A stretch of 64,000 nt of DNA from positions 1 through 64,000 of the forward strand of contig JAJPES010000053.1 of the NCBI GenBank assembly GCA_021166725.1. Direction: 5' to 3'. This DNA is from Burkholderiaceae bacterium. Lineage in GTDB: Bacteria > Pseudomonadota > Gammaproteobacteria > Burkholderiales > Burkholderiaceae_E. The notes beneath the pieces are model-generated. The model ran no database searches, had not been told where the DNA came from, and was given only the letters and a program-made list of their open reading frames with translations. This document shows positions 25,405-35,219 of this stretch, piece after piece. Position 1 is the first letter of the stretch. Each line of letters opens with the position of its first letter. A program made the translations under genes and the position numbers.

Positions 25405-27572
25405 GCGCTCGCGCCCTGCGATGCCGGCGGCACACCGCTTTCCACGGGCTGCACGACCATCAGCGCATCGAGCGGCACCGCTCCGCGGCCTCGCTCGAGC
25501 ACGCGCATCGGGTTGATCTCGATCTCCGACACCTCCGGGTGCTCGAGCATCAACTTCGCCACGCGTTCGACGCAGGCGGCGAGCGCGTCGACGTCCGCCG
25601 GCGGCTTGCCGCGTGCGCCGGCGAGCAACGGATGCACGCGCAGCGAGCGGATCAACTCCGCCGCTTCGCCTTCGGCGAGCGGCAGGACGCCGATCGCCGC
25701 GTCGCGCAGCACCTCGGCGTAGATTCCGCCCGAGCCGACGAGGACGACCGGACCGAAGACGCTATCGCGCCGCGCCCCGACGATCACTTCGACGCCGTCG
25801 TCGGCCATCGGAGAGACCAGCACGCCGTCGACGTCGAGCCCCGGCGAGTGGTGCCGGGCGCCGTCGAGAATGCGGCGGTAGGCGGCTCGCACTGCGGCTT
25901 CGTCGCGCAGGTTCAACGCGACCGCACCGGCCTCGGTCTTGTGCAGGAGGTCGGCCGCGCAGACCTTCAGCACGACCGGATATCCGATCGAGCCCGCGCT
26001 CGCGACCGCGTCGTCCTCGCTGCGGGCCAGCGACTCGGGAAGCCGGCGAATGCCGTAGCGCTCGAGTAGCGACTTGGTCTGCGCCTCCGAGCAACGTCCG
26101 GCGCTTCCCGAAGGCACGACGAGCTCGGCCGGAGACTCGTCGATCGAGAACGAGCGCGGCCCGCGTGCGTGCGCTTCGCCGAAACGCGCGAGCGCGCCGA
26201 GTGCGCGGATCGTTCGCGTCGGGCTCGGCAGGACGGGAACGCCTTCGGCCCGAAGCTGCGCGATGACGGCTGCGGGACCGGCGATCCATGCGACGAGCAA
26301 CGGCTTGGCGGCTCTCCCACTCACCTCGCGCAACGTCTGTGCGATCTGCTCGCCGTACCGCCGGCCGAGCCCGAGGAACAACACGACGGCATCGACGTTG
26401 GCGTCGTCGAGCAGGCATTCGAGCGCCGCCTCGAGCATTGCGGGTTCGCTCAGGAACTGGCCGGTCAGGTCGACCGGGTTTCGCGTCGAGCCGAACTCGG
26501 GGACGATCCGCCCGAGGGCGGTCTCGGTTCCGGGGTCGAGTCGCGCGAGCTCGAGTGCGTTGTCCTCGAGCGCGTCGGCGATCAGCACGCCTGCGCCGCC
26601 GGACATCGTCAGCACGCCCACGCGGCGGCCGTGCATCGGCTTGTGCGACCGCATCAACGTGACGACGTCGAGCATTTCCTGCTCGTCGTCGACGCGGATC
26701 GCGCCCGTCTGCCGGAAGACCGCCTCGTAGACCTCGTCGGCGCCGGCGATTGCCGCGGTATGCGAAAGCGCGGCCGCGCTGCCGCCGGCGGTTCGACCGC
26801 TCTTGACGAGCACCAGCGGCTTTCCGCTCGCACGGGCCTTCTCGCAGACCTGCAGGAACCGGCGACCGTCGCGCACGCCCTCGACGTAGCCGGCGACGAG
26901 GTCGACTTCGTCGTCGTCGATCATCGCGTCGATCAGTTCGCTCACGGTGATGTCGCCCTCGTTGCCGGTCACCGCGAAGTACTTGAAGCCGAGTCCCTGC
27001 TCGGCGCTCAGCGTGAAGATGAAGGTGCCGAAGGCGCCGCTCTGCGAGACGAAGCCGGCCCGTCCGGTGCGCAGGACGCCTGCGGGCAGCTCGAAGGCCT
27101 GTCCGAAGTTCGCGATGAATCCGGACGAGAGGTTTGCCACGCCGAGCGAGTTCGGCCCGAGCAGGCGCGTGCCGCTGCCGGCGAGCGCCTGCAGGATCGC
27201 CTGCTGGCGCCGCGCGCCCTCGGCGCCCGTCTCCGCGTAGCCGGAGCTGAACATCACGATCTGCCGCACGCCCTTGCGCACGCACTGCTCGACCACCGAC
27301 TGCGCGTGCTGGTACGGAACCGCGAGGATCGCCACGTCGACCGGCCCTTCGATCGAGACGACGTCGGGGTAGCAGCGGTGACCGCCGATCTCCTCGTAGC
27401 GGGGGTTGACCGGGCAGACTCGTCCCCGGAAGCCGAACTCGCGCAGGAATCGGATCGGCTTGCCGCCGATCTTGTTGTCGTCGGGCGATGCGCCGACCAC
27501 CGCCACGGTGTCTGCGTCGAGAAGAACGGTGCCGTTGCGGGCTCGTGCGGTGATGTCGTCCATTCCGGTCAT
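25401..27572 (-). CDS. ADP-forming acyl-CoA synthetase (fused alpha-beta)
   Basis: A 723-aa NDP-forming acetate-CoA ligase-type enzyme, converting a carboxylic acid, CoA and ATP to acyl-CoA, ADP and phosphate. Domain order: CoA-binding (TVAVVGASPDDNKIGGKPI), succinyl-CoA-ligase-like part with the phospho-His candidate in LSHTAAIAG, then a C-terminal ATP-grasp domain beginning near the SLLERYGIRRLPES segment. It is 4 bp into the CoA-transferase alpha gene and 31 bp after glutaryl-CoA dehydrogenase. The substrate is probably the dicarboxylate or acid imported by the TAXI system. Confidence 0.9.
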   Translation of the reverse strand: MTGMDDITARARNGTVLLDADTVAVVGASPDDNKIGGKPIRFLREFGFRGRVCPVNPRYEEIGGHRCYPDVVSIEGPVDVAILAVPYQHAQSVVEQCVRKGVRQIVMFSSGYAETGAEGARRQQAILQALAGSGTRLLGPNSLGVANLSSGFIANFGQAFELPAGVLRTGRAGFVSQSGAFGTFIFTLSAEQGLGFKYFAVTGNEGDITVSELIDAMIDDDEVDLVAGYVEGVRDGRRFLQVCEKARASGKPLVLVKSGRTAGGSAAALSHTAAIAGADEVYEAVFRQTGAIRVDDEQEMLDVVTLMRSHKPMHGRRVGVLTMSGGAGVLIADALEDNALELARLDPGTETALGRIVPEFGSTRNPVDLTGQFLSEPAMLEAALECLLDDANVDAVVLFLGLGRRYGEQIAQTLREVSGRAAKPLLVAWIAGPAAVIAQLRAEGVPVLPSPTRTIRALGALARFGEAHARGPRSFSIDESPAELVVPSGSAGRCSEAQTKSLLERYGIRRLPESLARSEDDAVASAGSIGYPVVLKVCAADLLHKTEAGAVALNLRDEAAVRAAYRRILDGARHHSPGLDVDGVLVSPMADDGVEVIVGARRDSVFGPVVLVGSGGIYAEVLRDAAIGVLPLAEGEAAELIRSLRVHPLLAGARGKPPADVDALAACVERVAKLMLEHPEVSEIEINPMRVLERGRGAVPLDALMVVQPVESGVPPASQGASA

Positions 27573-27603
27573 GCGTGTCGTCTGGGGTCGGTCGATTGTC
27601 GGT

Positions 27604-28824
27604 TCAGGAGGTGAACGCGGAGATGCCCGTCTGCGCGCGCCCGAGCACGAGTGCGTGGATGTCGCGCGTGCCCTCGAGCGTGTTGACCACCTCGAGGTTC
27701 ATCATGTGGCGGACGACGTGGAACTCGTCCGAGATGCCGTTGCCGCCGAGGATGTCGCGCGCCTCGCGCGCGATGTCGAGCGCCTTGGCCGCCGTGTATC
27801 GCTTCAGCAGCGAGATCATCTCGGGCGCGGCCTTGCCCTGGTCGCGAAGCTGGCTCAGGCGCAGGCACGACTGCAGCCCGACGGCAATCTCGGTCTGCAT
27901 GTCGGCGAGCTTCTTCTGCACCAGCTGGTTGGCGGCGAGCGGCCGGCCGAACTGCCTGCGTTCGAGCGCGTAGTTGCGTGCCGTGTGCCAGCAGAACTCG
28001 GCCGCACCCCAGGCGCCCCAGCAGATGCCGAAGCGCGCGTTGTTCAGTCCGGCGAACGCTCCCTTCAGGCCGACGACGTTCGGCAGCACGTTCTCGTCGG
28101 ACACGAAGACGTCTGCGAGGATGATCTGCCCCGTGGGAGACGCGCGCATCGAGAACTTGCCCTCGATCTTCGGCGTCGACAGGCCCTTCGCGCCGCGCTC
28201 GACGACGTGGCCCCGAACGACGCCATCGTCGTTCTTCGCCCACACGACGAAGACGTCCGCCACCGGCGCATGCGTGATCCAGGTCTTCGTTCCGTTGAGC
28301 ACGTACCCGCCCGGCGTCCTGCGCGCGCGCGCCTTCATCGACGCCGGATCGCTGCCGTGGTCGGGTTCGGTCAGGCCGAACGCGCCGACCAGCTCGCCGG
28401 TGGCCATCCGCGGCAGGTACTTTTCGCGATGCGCCTCGCTGCCGAAGTTGTAGAGCACGTCCATCACCATCGTCTGGATGTTCGCCGACGACCGGTAGGC
28501 GGTGTCGACGCGCTCGAGCTCGCGCATGATCAGGCCGCTCGCGACGAAGCCGATGCCCGCGCAGCCGTAGCCGTCGATGAACGCGCCGAGGAATCCGAGC
28601 TCGCCCATCTCGTTCAGGATCTCGCGGTCGAATTCCTCGTGCCGGTTCTGCAGCAGGATGCGCGGCATCAGCCGTTCCTGCGCGTAGCGGTGCGCGCTGT
28701 CGCGAATCATCCGCTCGTCGTCGGTGAGCTGCTCCTCCAGCAGCAGCGGGTCTTCCCAGCGGAACCGGCCCGATACGAGGCGGTGGTTCGCCGACGCCGC
28801 CGCGTCGGTGTTCGGGGTTTGCAT
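27604..28824 (-). CDS. gcdH: Glutaryl-CoA dehydrogenase
   Basis: A 406-aa FAD enzyme matching glutaryl-CoA dehydrogenase along its length. [20 protein letters not shown], the [20 protein letters not shown] block, [19 protein letters not shown] and the C-terminal [20 protein letters not shown] with catalytic Glu384 are all typical. It oxidises and decarboxylates glutaryl-CoA to crotonyl-CoA, an end step of lysine, tryptophan and benzoyl-CoA-type catabolism. The ATG at 28824 has AGGAG eight bases upstream. A related non-decarboxylating dehydrogenase is possible but less likely. Confidence 0.9.
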   Translation of the reverse strand: MQTPNTDAAASANHRLVSGRFRWEDPLLLEEQLTDDERMIRDSAHRYAQERLMPRILLQNRHEEFDREILNEMGELGFLGAFIDGYGCAGIGFVASGLIMRELERVDTAYRSSANIQTMVMDVLYNFGSEAHREKYLPRMATGELVGAFGLTEPDHGSDPASMKARARRTPGGYVLNGTKTWITHAPVADVFVVWAKNDDGVVRGHVVERGAKGLSTPKIEGKFSMRASPTGQIILADVFVSDENVLPNVVGLKGAFAGLNNARFGICWGAWGAAEFCWHTARNYALERRQFGRPLAANQLVQKKLADMQTEIAVGLQSCLRLSQLRDQGKAAPEMISLLKRYTAAKALDIAREARDILGGNGISDEFHVVRHMMNLEVVNTLEGTRDIHALVLGRAQTGISAFTS

Positions 28825-28856
28825 TGTCTGCTTCTCCTGCGCTTCAGTAGCGGTTC

Positions 28857-30791
28857 TCATCGCGCGACCGAGGACTCGAGCCCGACGGTCGACCCCGGTG
28901 GCGTTCGCGTCCTGGCCTGCGCGCGCTGCGAGCGCAGCTGCATCGCGAGCAGCACGGCGAACGAGGCGCAGCCGAGCGCGAGCATCGGGTACTCGAGCGG
29001 CCATTCGTCTACGTGACGGAACGACGCATATCCCACCATCATCGCGGTGCAGAACACCGCCAGCGCGCGCTCGCGCCAGTTGAAGAGCGTCAACCCGCAG
29101 CCGTACAGCGCGGCGGTGAGCGTGGTCATCCCCAGTGGAACCGCAATCAGCGAGCCGAGCGCCCAGACCCAGTCGGTCTGGCGCAGCACGAGGACCGGAT
29201 TGAAGACGATCAGGAAGGGAATGATGAATCCGGAGATCGCGAGTTTGAATGCGCTGAGCGACGTCTTGAAATAGTTCGCTCCGGCGATCCCCGCTCCGGC
29301 GAGCGCCGCGAGCGCGACGGGTGGCGTGAGCGCCGAGATCACCGCGAAATAGAACGCGAAGAAGTGCGCGGACATCGGCTCGACGCCGAGCTTCGTGATC
29401 ATCGGCACGACGACGATGGCCACCAGGGCGTAGGCGGCGGTCGTCGGAACGCCGCAGCCGAGCACGATCGAGACGACCATCGTCGCCACCAGCGCGATCA
29501 GCAGGTTTCCTGCGCTGATGATCTCGACCAACCCGGCGATCTTCGTGCCGAGGCCGGTGGTGATCAACGTCTGCGCGATCAGCCCGACGATCGCGAGCGA
29601 GATCGCGATCTGCGCGCCGATGAGGGCGCCTTCGGCCAGGCAGCGCAGCAGGGCGAGGAACTTCGGCCGCGTCTCGCGTCCGATATAGCTCAGGCCGATC
29701 GACAGCAGGATCGCCCAGAATGCCGCGAGCGCCGGGCTGTACTGCATCAGCAGCATCACGACGAGTACCGCGAGCGGCAGCGCGAACAGCGGGAGCCGCC
29801 GCAGGATCAGCTTGAAGTCGACCGCCTCGTGCGGCGCGCGGATCCCCTGGCGCACGGCGAGGAACTGCACGCCGAGCATCACGCCCCAGAAGTACAGGAT
29901 CGCGGGAATGATCCCGGCGACCATCACGTCGGCGTAGGGCACGCCGAGGAACGACGCCATCATGAAGGCGGCCGCGCCCATCACCGGCGGCATCAGCTGT
30001 CCGCCGGTCGACGCCGTCGCCTCGATGGCGCCGGCGTATTCGGGCTTGTAGCCGACCTTCTTCATGAACGGAATCGTGAAGGCGCCGGTGATCGCGACGT
30101 TGGCGACCGCCGCGCCGGAGACCATGCCCACGAGCGCGCTCGAGACGACGGCCGTCTGTCCCGGCCCGCCCTGCATCACACGCCCGGGGATCTTGCCGGC
30201 CTCGAAGAAGAAGTCGTTGACGCGGATGACGCCGAGCAGCGCGCCGAACACGACGAAGAGGAAGACCTGGTTCGCCGAGATCGACAGGAAGGTGCCGTAG
30301 ATCCCGGACAGCCCGATGCTCAGGTACGAGACGATGTACTCGACGGTGAACGGGCGGTGGTGCAACTGGCCGGTCAGGTGGTGCCCGAACACGAAGTAGG
30401 CGACGAACAGGCCGGCGACGATCGGCAGTGTCAGGCCCCACGCCTGTCGCGTCGCCTCGACGACCAGCACGATCAGAAGGATGCCGACGAGAAGGTCGGT
30501 CGGCTCGGGATACCCGATCACCTCCTCGAGATGGCCGAGGTTCAGCTGCACGTAGACCGTCGCCGCGAGGCTGAGCAGGACGAGCACGCCCTGCAACGCC
30601 ATCCCCCAGCCGGTCTTCGCCTTGCGCATCCCGTTCAAGAACAGCAGCACCAGCGTGAACGCGAGATGCACGTTCTGGTGCTCGTACGCCCCGAGGAACA
30701 GGTACTGCGTCGATACCATGTGATAGCCGAACATGGCGAGGCCCAGCGCCAGCAGCAGCCAGTCGACCGTCTTTCGATTGTTGCCTTCCAT
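28857..30791 (-). CDS. TRAP transporter fused permease (4TM/12TM, TAXI-type)
   Basis: A 644-aa membrane protein fusing DctQ-like and DctM-like parts, the form that usually works with TAXI binding proteins. [41 protein letters not shown] and [21 protein letters not shown] are diagnostic. GAGGAGACGAGGTC precedes the ATG. The TAXI binding protein at 31512 is its likely partner, separated only by the DsbA-family gene. Imported acids would feed the CoA-activating enzymes in the same operon. Confidence 0.93.
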   Translation of the reverse strand: MEGNNRKTVDWLLLALGLAMFGYHMVSTQYLFLGAYEHQNVHLAFTLVLLFLNGMRKAKTGWGMALQGVLVLLSLAATVYVQLNLGHLEEVIGYPEPTDLLVGILLIVLVVEATRQAWGLTLPIVAGLFVAYFVFGHHLTGQLHHRPFTVEYIVSYLSIGLSGIYGTFLSISANQVFLFVVFGALLGVIRVNDFFFEAGKIPGRVMQGGPGQTAVVSSALVGMVSGAAVANVAITGAFTIPFMKKVGYKPEYAGAIEATASTGGQLMPPVMGAAAFMMASFLGVPYADVMVAGIIPAILYFWGVMLGVQFLAVRQGIRAPHEAVDFKLILRRLPLFALPLAVLVVMLLMQYSPALAAFWAILLSIGLSYIGRETRPKFLALLRCLAEGALIGAQIAISLAIVGLIAQTLITTGLGTKIAGLVEIISAGNLLIALVATMVVSIVLGCGVPTTAAYALVAIVVVPMITKLGVEPMSAHFFAFYFAVISALTPPVALAALAGAGIAGANYFKTSLSAFKLAISGFIIPFLIVFNPVLVLRQTDWVWALGSLIAVPLGMTTLTAALYGCGLTLFNWRERALAVFCTAMMVGYASFRHVDEWPLEYPMLALGCASFAVLLAMQLRSQRAQARTRTPPGSTVGLESSVAR

Positions 30792-30868
30792 GACCTCGTC
30801 TCCTCGGCGGCTGGATCCCTCTGCGAGGCCGAGGCCGGCTTCGCGGGATCACTGGTGATCGTTGCGTA

Positions 30869-31486
30869 CTACTGGCCGAGCTTCAGGATCGCGTCGCGCA
30901 CGAGCGGCATCCGGTCGTTGCCGAAGTACATGTCGATGCCGGCGACGAAGGTCGTCGGCGATCCGAAGCCGCCGCGGGCGATCAGCTCGTCGACGTTGCG
31001 ACGAAGCTGCGCCTTGATTTCGGGATCGGCGATCCCGGCGAAGTAGTCGTCGCGATCGAGCCCGCATCGCGCGCGGATCGCATCGAGCACTTCGGGTTTC
31101 GAGATGTCGAGGTCGTCGCGCCAGTACGCCTCGAAGACGGCGCGCGCGTGCTCGACGAGACGTCCGTTGCGGGCCGCGACCAGGCAACCGCGCATCGCGG
31201 ACACGCTGTTGACGGGGAACACCGCCGGCGGCCAGACGATGCGCAGGGCGTACCGACCGGCCCAGTCGGCAAGGTCCTTCGCGACGTAGGCTTCCTTCGG
31301 CGCGACGCGGTTGCGCCGCGCCTCGTACTGCGAAGGGTTCACCGCATTGAACACGCCGCCGACGAGGATCGGGCGCCATTCGATCGCGGCGCCGGTTTCG
31401 CGCGCGACCCGCTGGACCTCCTCGAAGGCGAGGTAGGTCCAGGGGCTCGAGCAGTCGAAGAAGAACTCGACGACCGGGGAGCTCAC
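30869..31486 (-). CDS. DsbA-family/2-hydroxychromene-2-carboxylate isomerase-like protein
   Basis: A 205-aa thioredoxin-fold protein of the HCCA isomerase/GST-kappa group. [21 protein letters not shown] replaces the Cys-X-X-Cys of DsbA with SSPW, as in glutathione-dependent isomerases, and [21 protein letters not shown] is the typical C-terminal cis-Pro and substrate region. Starts available are GTG at 31486 or others upstream; 31486 fits homology best. Known members act in naphthalene and related aromatic catabolism, so its presence hints that the operon handles an aromatic or alicyclic acid. Confidence 0.85.
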   Translation of the reverse strand: MSSPVVEFFFDCSSPWTYLAFEEVQRVARETGAAIEWRPILVGGVFNAVNPSQYEARRNRVAPKEAYVAKDLADWAGRYALRIVWPPAVFPVNSVSAMRGCLVAARNGRLVEHARAVFEAYWRDDLDISKPEVLDAIRARCGLDRDDYFAGIADPEIKAQLRRNVDELIARGGFGSPTTFVAGIDMYFGNDRMPLVRDAILKLGQ

Positions 31487-31511
31487 GGCGGCTCGCGGAA
31501 CGTTCCGGCGC

Positions 31512-32543
31512 TTACGGCTTGATGACGCCCGCTTCGCGGTACGCCCGCAGGGCACCCGGGTGGATGTCCTTCGTCTCCCAGCCGTAGGCCATCGCCTCAG
31601 GCGACATCAGCTTGCCGAGCGCGTGCACTTCGCCGAAGGTCTTGATGTTCTCGATGACCATCTTCGTCACCTCGTAGGCGATGTCCTCGGGGAACTCCGG
31701 GGCGACCATCCACGCAGCCGTGTCGGCGAACACCTCGAGCGGCTGCGAGACGCCTTCGATGGTGTTTGCCGGGATCGTGATCGGCACCATGTTCATGCCG
31801 TGCGCGATCGTCTTCTTGACGGCAGGCGTTCCCCACTGCAGGTGCGTGACCTTGCGGCCCGAGGCGAGGAATTCGACGGTCTGCGGGCTGAGCTCGAGTT
31901 TGTTGGTAAGCGGGTCGAAGTAGCCCCCCACCACCGCGGCGTCGGCGGTGCCGTCGAGAAGTGCGTCGATCGCTTCCTTCGGTCCGACGTACTGGATGTC
32001 TACCTTGCCCTTGGGCAGGTCCCAGCCGTAGCGCAGTGTCCACTCCGGTTGCACGGTCCAGTTGATCTGGGGCGCGCGACCCAGCGCAACCTTCTTGCCG
32101 GCGAGGTCCTTCATCGACTTGATGTTCGGATCGAGCGTCGCGAGCCAGACGGCGGTGAGGTTGTAGTTCGCGATCAGCTTCAGCGGCGGGTACTTCTTGT
32201 CGAAGGGCTTCTCGCCGGCGGTGGCCAGGCCGCTGACGCCCGATCCCGAGCCGATGATCATCGTCTTCTTCAACGCCGGCTCCTTGTCGAGCCTGCGGAT
32301 GTTGAAGACGAAGCCCGGGCTTTCCGAGTGCGTGATGCGCAGCCACGGGTGTTTCTTCTTCGAGATCTCCTCGAGGGCCGAGCCGAGCACGTAAGAGCCC
32401 GTGCCGAAGGGTGCGCTGATGTGCCCGATGTCGACGGGCGGATGTTCGGCGGCGTGCGCCGTGCCGAAGCCTGCGGCCAGCGTCGCCGCGACGCCGGCGC
32501 GCAGTACGACTCTTCGGCCCGATTGGAACCGGTCCTGATTCAT
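31512..32543 (-). CDS. TAXI-family TRAP transporter solute-binding protein
   Basis: A 343-aa periplasmic binding protein of the TAXI type: GHISAPFGTGSYVLGSALEEIS is the conserved N-terminal block, and LAGKKVALGRAP and YVGPKEAIDALLDGTADAAVVGGY follow. The signal region has a twin-arginine look (SGRRVVLRAGVAATLAAGFGTAHA), although Sec export is also possible. AGGAGG precedes the ATG at 32543. It works with the fused permease at 28857. Confidence 0.9.
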   Translation of the reverse strand: MNQDRFQSGRRVVLRAGVAATLAAGFGTAHAAEHPPVDIGHISAPFGTGSYVLGSALEEISKKKHPWLRITHSESPGFVFNIRRLDKEPALKKTMIIGSGSGVSGLATAGEKPFDKKYPPLKLIANYNLTAVWLATLDPNIKSMKDLAGKKVALGRAPQINWTVQPEWTLRYGWDLPKGKVDIQYVGPKEAIDALLDGTADAAVVGGYFDPLTNKLELSPQTVEFLASGRKVTHLQWGTPAVKKTIAHGMNMVPITIPANTIEGVSQPLEVFADTAAWMVAPEFPEDIAYEVTKMVIENIKTFGEVHALGKLMSPEAMAYGWETKDIHPGALRAYREAGVIKP

Positions 32544-32676
32544 GGATCTGCCTCCTGTCGCCAGGCCGAAGCCTGCCTTGATGTCGGGCTCGCGCCCGGA
32601 GCGGGTCACCGCCTTTCTCGACGGGCGGCGTTCCCGGGTGGATTCGAAGCGCGTTCGGTTGTCCGGACTGCGCTTC

Positions 32677-33096
32677 TCAGGCGGGCCGGAAGCGGGGCAC
32701 CCCCGCCTCTTCGCTGATCGCCTCGAAGTGCGCGTGCACCGGCATGCCGATGCGGACGTCCTCGAGGGCGCAGTCGGTGAGCTGCGCGTACATCCGCGGA
32801 CCGTCGTCGAGGTCGACGAGGCACAGGATCAGCGGCAGCTCATCCTTCCAGCCCGGCAGGTTCATCATCACCGTCGTGGCCGTCGTATGCGAGTAGACCT
32901 TGCCGGTGGGGCGTACCTCGACCCACTGCAGGCCGCGCTGGCCGCATTCGACGCACCACGGCTTCGGAAAGAAGTCGAGCGTGCCGCACCGAGGGCACTT
33001 CTGCATGACGAGCCTGCCTTCGCGCGCCGCGCTCCAGAACGGACGCGTGAGTTCGGTGATTTCGGGAAGCGGCTTCCCGTTGGACGACTGGCGCAT
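32677..33096 (-). CDS. DUF35 zinc-ribbon/OB-fold acyl-CoA-associated protein
   Basis: A 139-aa DUF35 protein: an N-terminal helix, a rubredoxin-like zinc ribbon with Cys34, Cys37, Cys48 and Cys51 (CPRCGTL and CVECGQ), and an OB-fold. Such proteins pair with thiolase-like enzymes, including the Ltp2 steroid aldolase, and help bind acyl-CoA. It begins 3 bp after the thiolase-like gene, so the two are probably one complex. Confidence 0.9.
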   Translation of the reverse strand: MRQSSNGKPLPEITELTRPFWSAAREGRLVMQKCPRCGTLDFFPKPWCVECGQRGLQWVEVRPTGKVYSHTTATTVMMNLPGWKDELPLILCLVDLDDGPRMYAQLTDCALEDVRIGMPVHAHFEAISEEAGVPRFRPA

Positions 33097-33099
33097 GGA

Positions 33100-34308
33100 T
33101 TACCTCTCCGAACCGAGAATGATCGTGATGCAACTGCGGCCGGGGCGGCCATACGGGATTCCGCCGAAGCCGAGCGAAGTGGTGATGGAGACGTCCTTGA
33201 TCTGGCGCTCACCTGCCTCGCCGCGCAGCTGGGTGACCGCCTCGATCATCCCCATGAATCCGCCGATCGCGCCGCCGGGCTGTCCTCCCGAGAGCTGCCC
33301 GCCATCGGTCGACAACGGGAAGTCGCCGTCGAAGCGCAGGTTGCGCTCCTCGACGAAGCGGCCGCCTTCGCCCTTCTTGCAGAAGCCGCAGTCCTCGAGC
33401 TGCATCACGACGACGAAGGGGTAGTCGTCGTACGGCTCGAACAGATCGACGTCCTTGTGCGTCACGCCGGCCATGCTGAACGCGTCGGGGGCCGCGCGGA
33501 CGAACCCGGTGCAGGTGATGTCGGGTCGCGTGCGCGAGCCGTGGTAGTAGTTGTTCGCCTCGCCGAAGCCGAGCAGGTATGCGGGCCGGTCGGTGATCGA
33601 GCGCGCCGACTTCGCCGACGTCACCACGTACGCGAGACCGCCGTTGACGATCGGCACGCAGTCGAGCAGTCGAAGCGGCGCCGACAGCACGCGCGAGTCG
33701 AGGTAGTCGTCGACCGTGATCGGCTTGCGGTAGATGGCGCCGGGGTGCAGCGAGGCGTGATAGCGCGAGGTGACCGCGATCTTGGCGAGTTGCTCGTCCG
33801 TGAGCTCGTGCTCGTGGCGATAGCGCGTCTGGATCAGCCCGAACTGCGCGGTGGCGCCCATGACGCCGAACGGACCCTGGAAGTCCCAGTAGGTTCCGCG
33901 CGAACGCTCGGGCGACAGCGGCAGGCCCGGTGCCACCGAGGGCAGCGTGAGCGGCGTGTCGGCGCCGACGACGAGAACGCGATCGACGATTCCCGCGTGG
34001 ATCATCGCCGCCGCGCGGATCAGCATCGACGACGCCGAAGCGCCGCCCTGGTCGGCGCGTAGCAGCACCTTAGGTGAGATGCCGAGCGTCTCGGCGACCG
34101 AAGCCGACCAGTTGACCGTGTGGCCCGCCTCCGAGTGCGAGACCGCCAGCCCCTGGCCGTCGAAGTCGTTCTTCGACATGCCCGCTCGCTCGAGTGCGAG
34201 GTCTGCCGCCCAGGCGATGTATTCGTCGACCGTAAGGACCGGTTCGCCCGGTTTAACGCGGCTGTAGGGCGTACGCCCGTAGCCGACGATTGCCACCTCT
34301 CCACGCAT
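33100..34308 (-). CDS. Thiolase-like protein lacking the nucleophilic Cys (Ltp2/SCP2-like)
   Basis: A 402-aa thiolase-fold protein. The segment where thiolases carry the acyl-accepting Cys reads ADQGGASASS (residues 85-94), so the Cys is missing. The C-terminal half has DVDLFEPYDDYPFVVVMQLEDCGF and STDGGQLSGGQPGGA, typical of SCP2-type lipid-transfer thiolases. With a DUF35 protein next door, the best analogy is Ltp2 aldolase, which splits a beta-hydroxyacyl-CoA by retro-aldol chemistry. A non-catalytic scaffold is the alternative. AGGAGAGA precedes its ATG. Confidence 0.85.
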   Translation of the reverse strand: MRGEVAIVGYGRTPYSRVKPGEPVLTVDEYIAWAADLALERAGMSKNDFDGQGLAVSHSEAGHTVNWSASVAETLGISPKVLLRADQGGASASSMLIRAAAMIHAGIVDRVLVVGADTPLTLPSVAPGLPLSPERSRGTYWDFQGPFGVMGATAQFGLIQTRYRHEHELTDEQLAKIAVTSRYHASLHPGAIYRKPITVDDYLDSRVLSAPLRLLDCVPIVNGGLAYVVTSAKSARSITDRPAYLLGFGEANNYYHGSRTRPDITCTGFVRAAPDAFSMAGVTHKDVDLFEPYDDYPFVVVMQLEDCGFCKKGEGGRFVEERNLRFDGDFPLSTDGGQLSGGQPGGAIGGFMGMIEAVTQLRGEAGERQIKDVSITTSLGFGGIPYGRPGRSCITIILGSER

Positions 34309-34331
34309 GCTGTCTCTCCTTTCTTGCCGAT

Positions 34332-35114
34332 CTACACGCCGCCGAAGCGCGCTAGCCGCTTCTCGAGAAATGCCGCGACCCCTTCCTGCTTGTCCGGGCT
34401 CGCCAGGCAGATCTGGAACCAGCGGTGCTCGTTCTCGATCGCCTGGTCCACGGAGAGGTCCGCACCGCGCACGACGCAGTCGAGAACAGCCCGCGTCGAC
34501 ACCGGCGCGAGTTGCGCCAGCCGGTCGGCCAGCGCCCCGACGCGAGCGTCGAATTCATCGGCGGGAACGACCCAGTTGACGAGACCGATCCGCTCCGCCT
34601 CGCGCGCCTCGACGGTTTCGGCGAGCAGCATCATCTGCAGTGCGCGACCCTGGCCGACGAGTCGAGGCAGGCGCGCGGTTCCGCCGTTGCCGGGCATGAT
34701 CCCGAGCCGTGTTTCGGGGAGGCCGAGCTTCGCGTTCTCGCTCGCGATGCGCAGGTGGCAGGCGAGCGCGAGCTCGAGCCCGCCGCCCAGCGCCGTGCCG
34801 TTCAGCGCAGCGACGGTCGGGAACGGCGCGCTCTCGAGCCGTCGCGCCAGTTCGCGCCGCGGGCCGAAGTCGAGGTCGGTCCAGATCGTCCGTTCCTGCA
34901 TCTCGACGAGGTCGGCTCCGGCGGCGAAAGCGCGGTCGCCGGTTCCGCGCAGGACGAGCACGCGCGTCTCGGGTGCAATCCGGCCGAAGACGTCGAGCGC
35001 CTCGTCGATGAGCTCGCGGTTCAGCGCGTTCAGCACCGCGGGGCGATCGAACCAGAGAAAGGCCTTCTGCCCGTCCTGCTCGAATCGAATGCAACGGTAC
35101 GCGTCGGTGTTCAT
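34332..35114 (-). CDS. Enoyl-CoA hydratase/isomerase family (first gene of operon)
   Basis: A 260-aa crotonase-fold protein. Oxyanion-hole segments are AFAAGADL and NGTALGGGLELALACH. One glutamate is kept in LPETRLG, but the position of the second crotonase Glu appears to be Met (GRALQMMLLAE), so isomerase or an altered hydratase reaction is possible. It is the first gene of the operon and is followed after 23 bp by the thiolase-like gene. Hydration followed by retro-aldol cleavage would be a coherent sequence. Confidence 0.88.
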   Translation of the reverse strand: MNTDAYRCIRFEQDGQKAFLWFDRPAVLNALNRELIDEALDVFGRIAPETRVLVLRGTGDRAFAAGADLVEMQERTIWTDLDFGPRRELARRLESAPFPTVAALNGTALGGGLELALACHLRIASENAKLGLPETRLGIMPGNGGTARLPRLVGQGRALQMMLLAETVEAREAERIGLVNWVVPADEFDARVGALADRLAQLAPVSTRAVLDCVVRGADLSVDQAIENEHRWFQICLASPDKQEGVAAFLEKRLARFGGV

Positions 35115-35219
35115 GCTCTCTTCCCCGATCGGAAGGGGAAGGCTAGAACGCGTGCCTTCTTCGGTCTAATGGATTATCGTGAAGACCATCATTGATCTGG
35201 TGAATCTGACGGGACGAGC
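35115..35219. promoter_or_regulatory. Divergent promoter region between operon and LysR gene
   Basis: The 105 bp hold both promoters and should carry the LysR binding site. The most AT-rich stretch is 35168-35207. Within it ACCA (35185-35188) and TGGT (35198-35201) form a short inverted repeat around ATTGATC, and ATNAT-like half sites are present. No site can be named confidently. Confidence 0.3.

Noticed and set aside
27604-30852. Apparent 1082-aa fusion covering the GcdH gene and the region of the TRAP permease
   Set aside because: Only the last 406 residues are real (GcdH). The upstream part is the wrong frame of the TRAP permease, and a strong ribosome site precedes the internal ATG at 28824.
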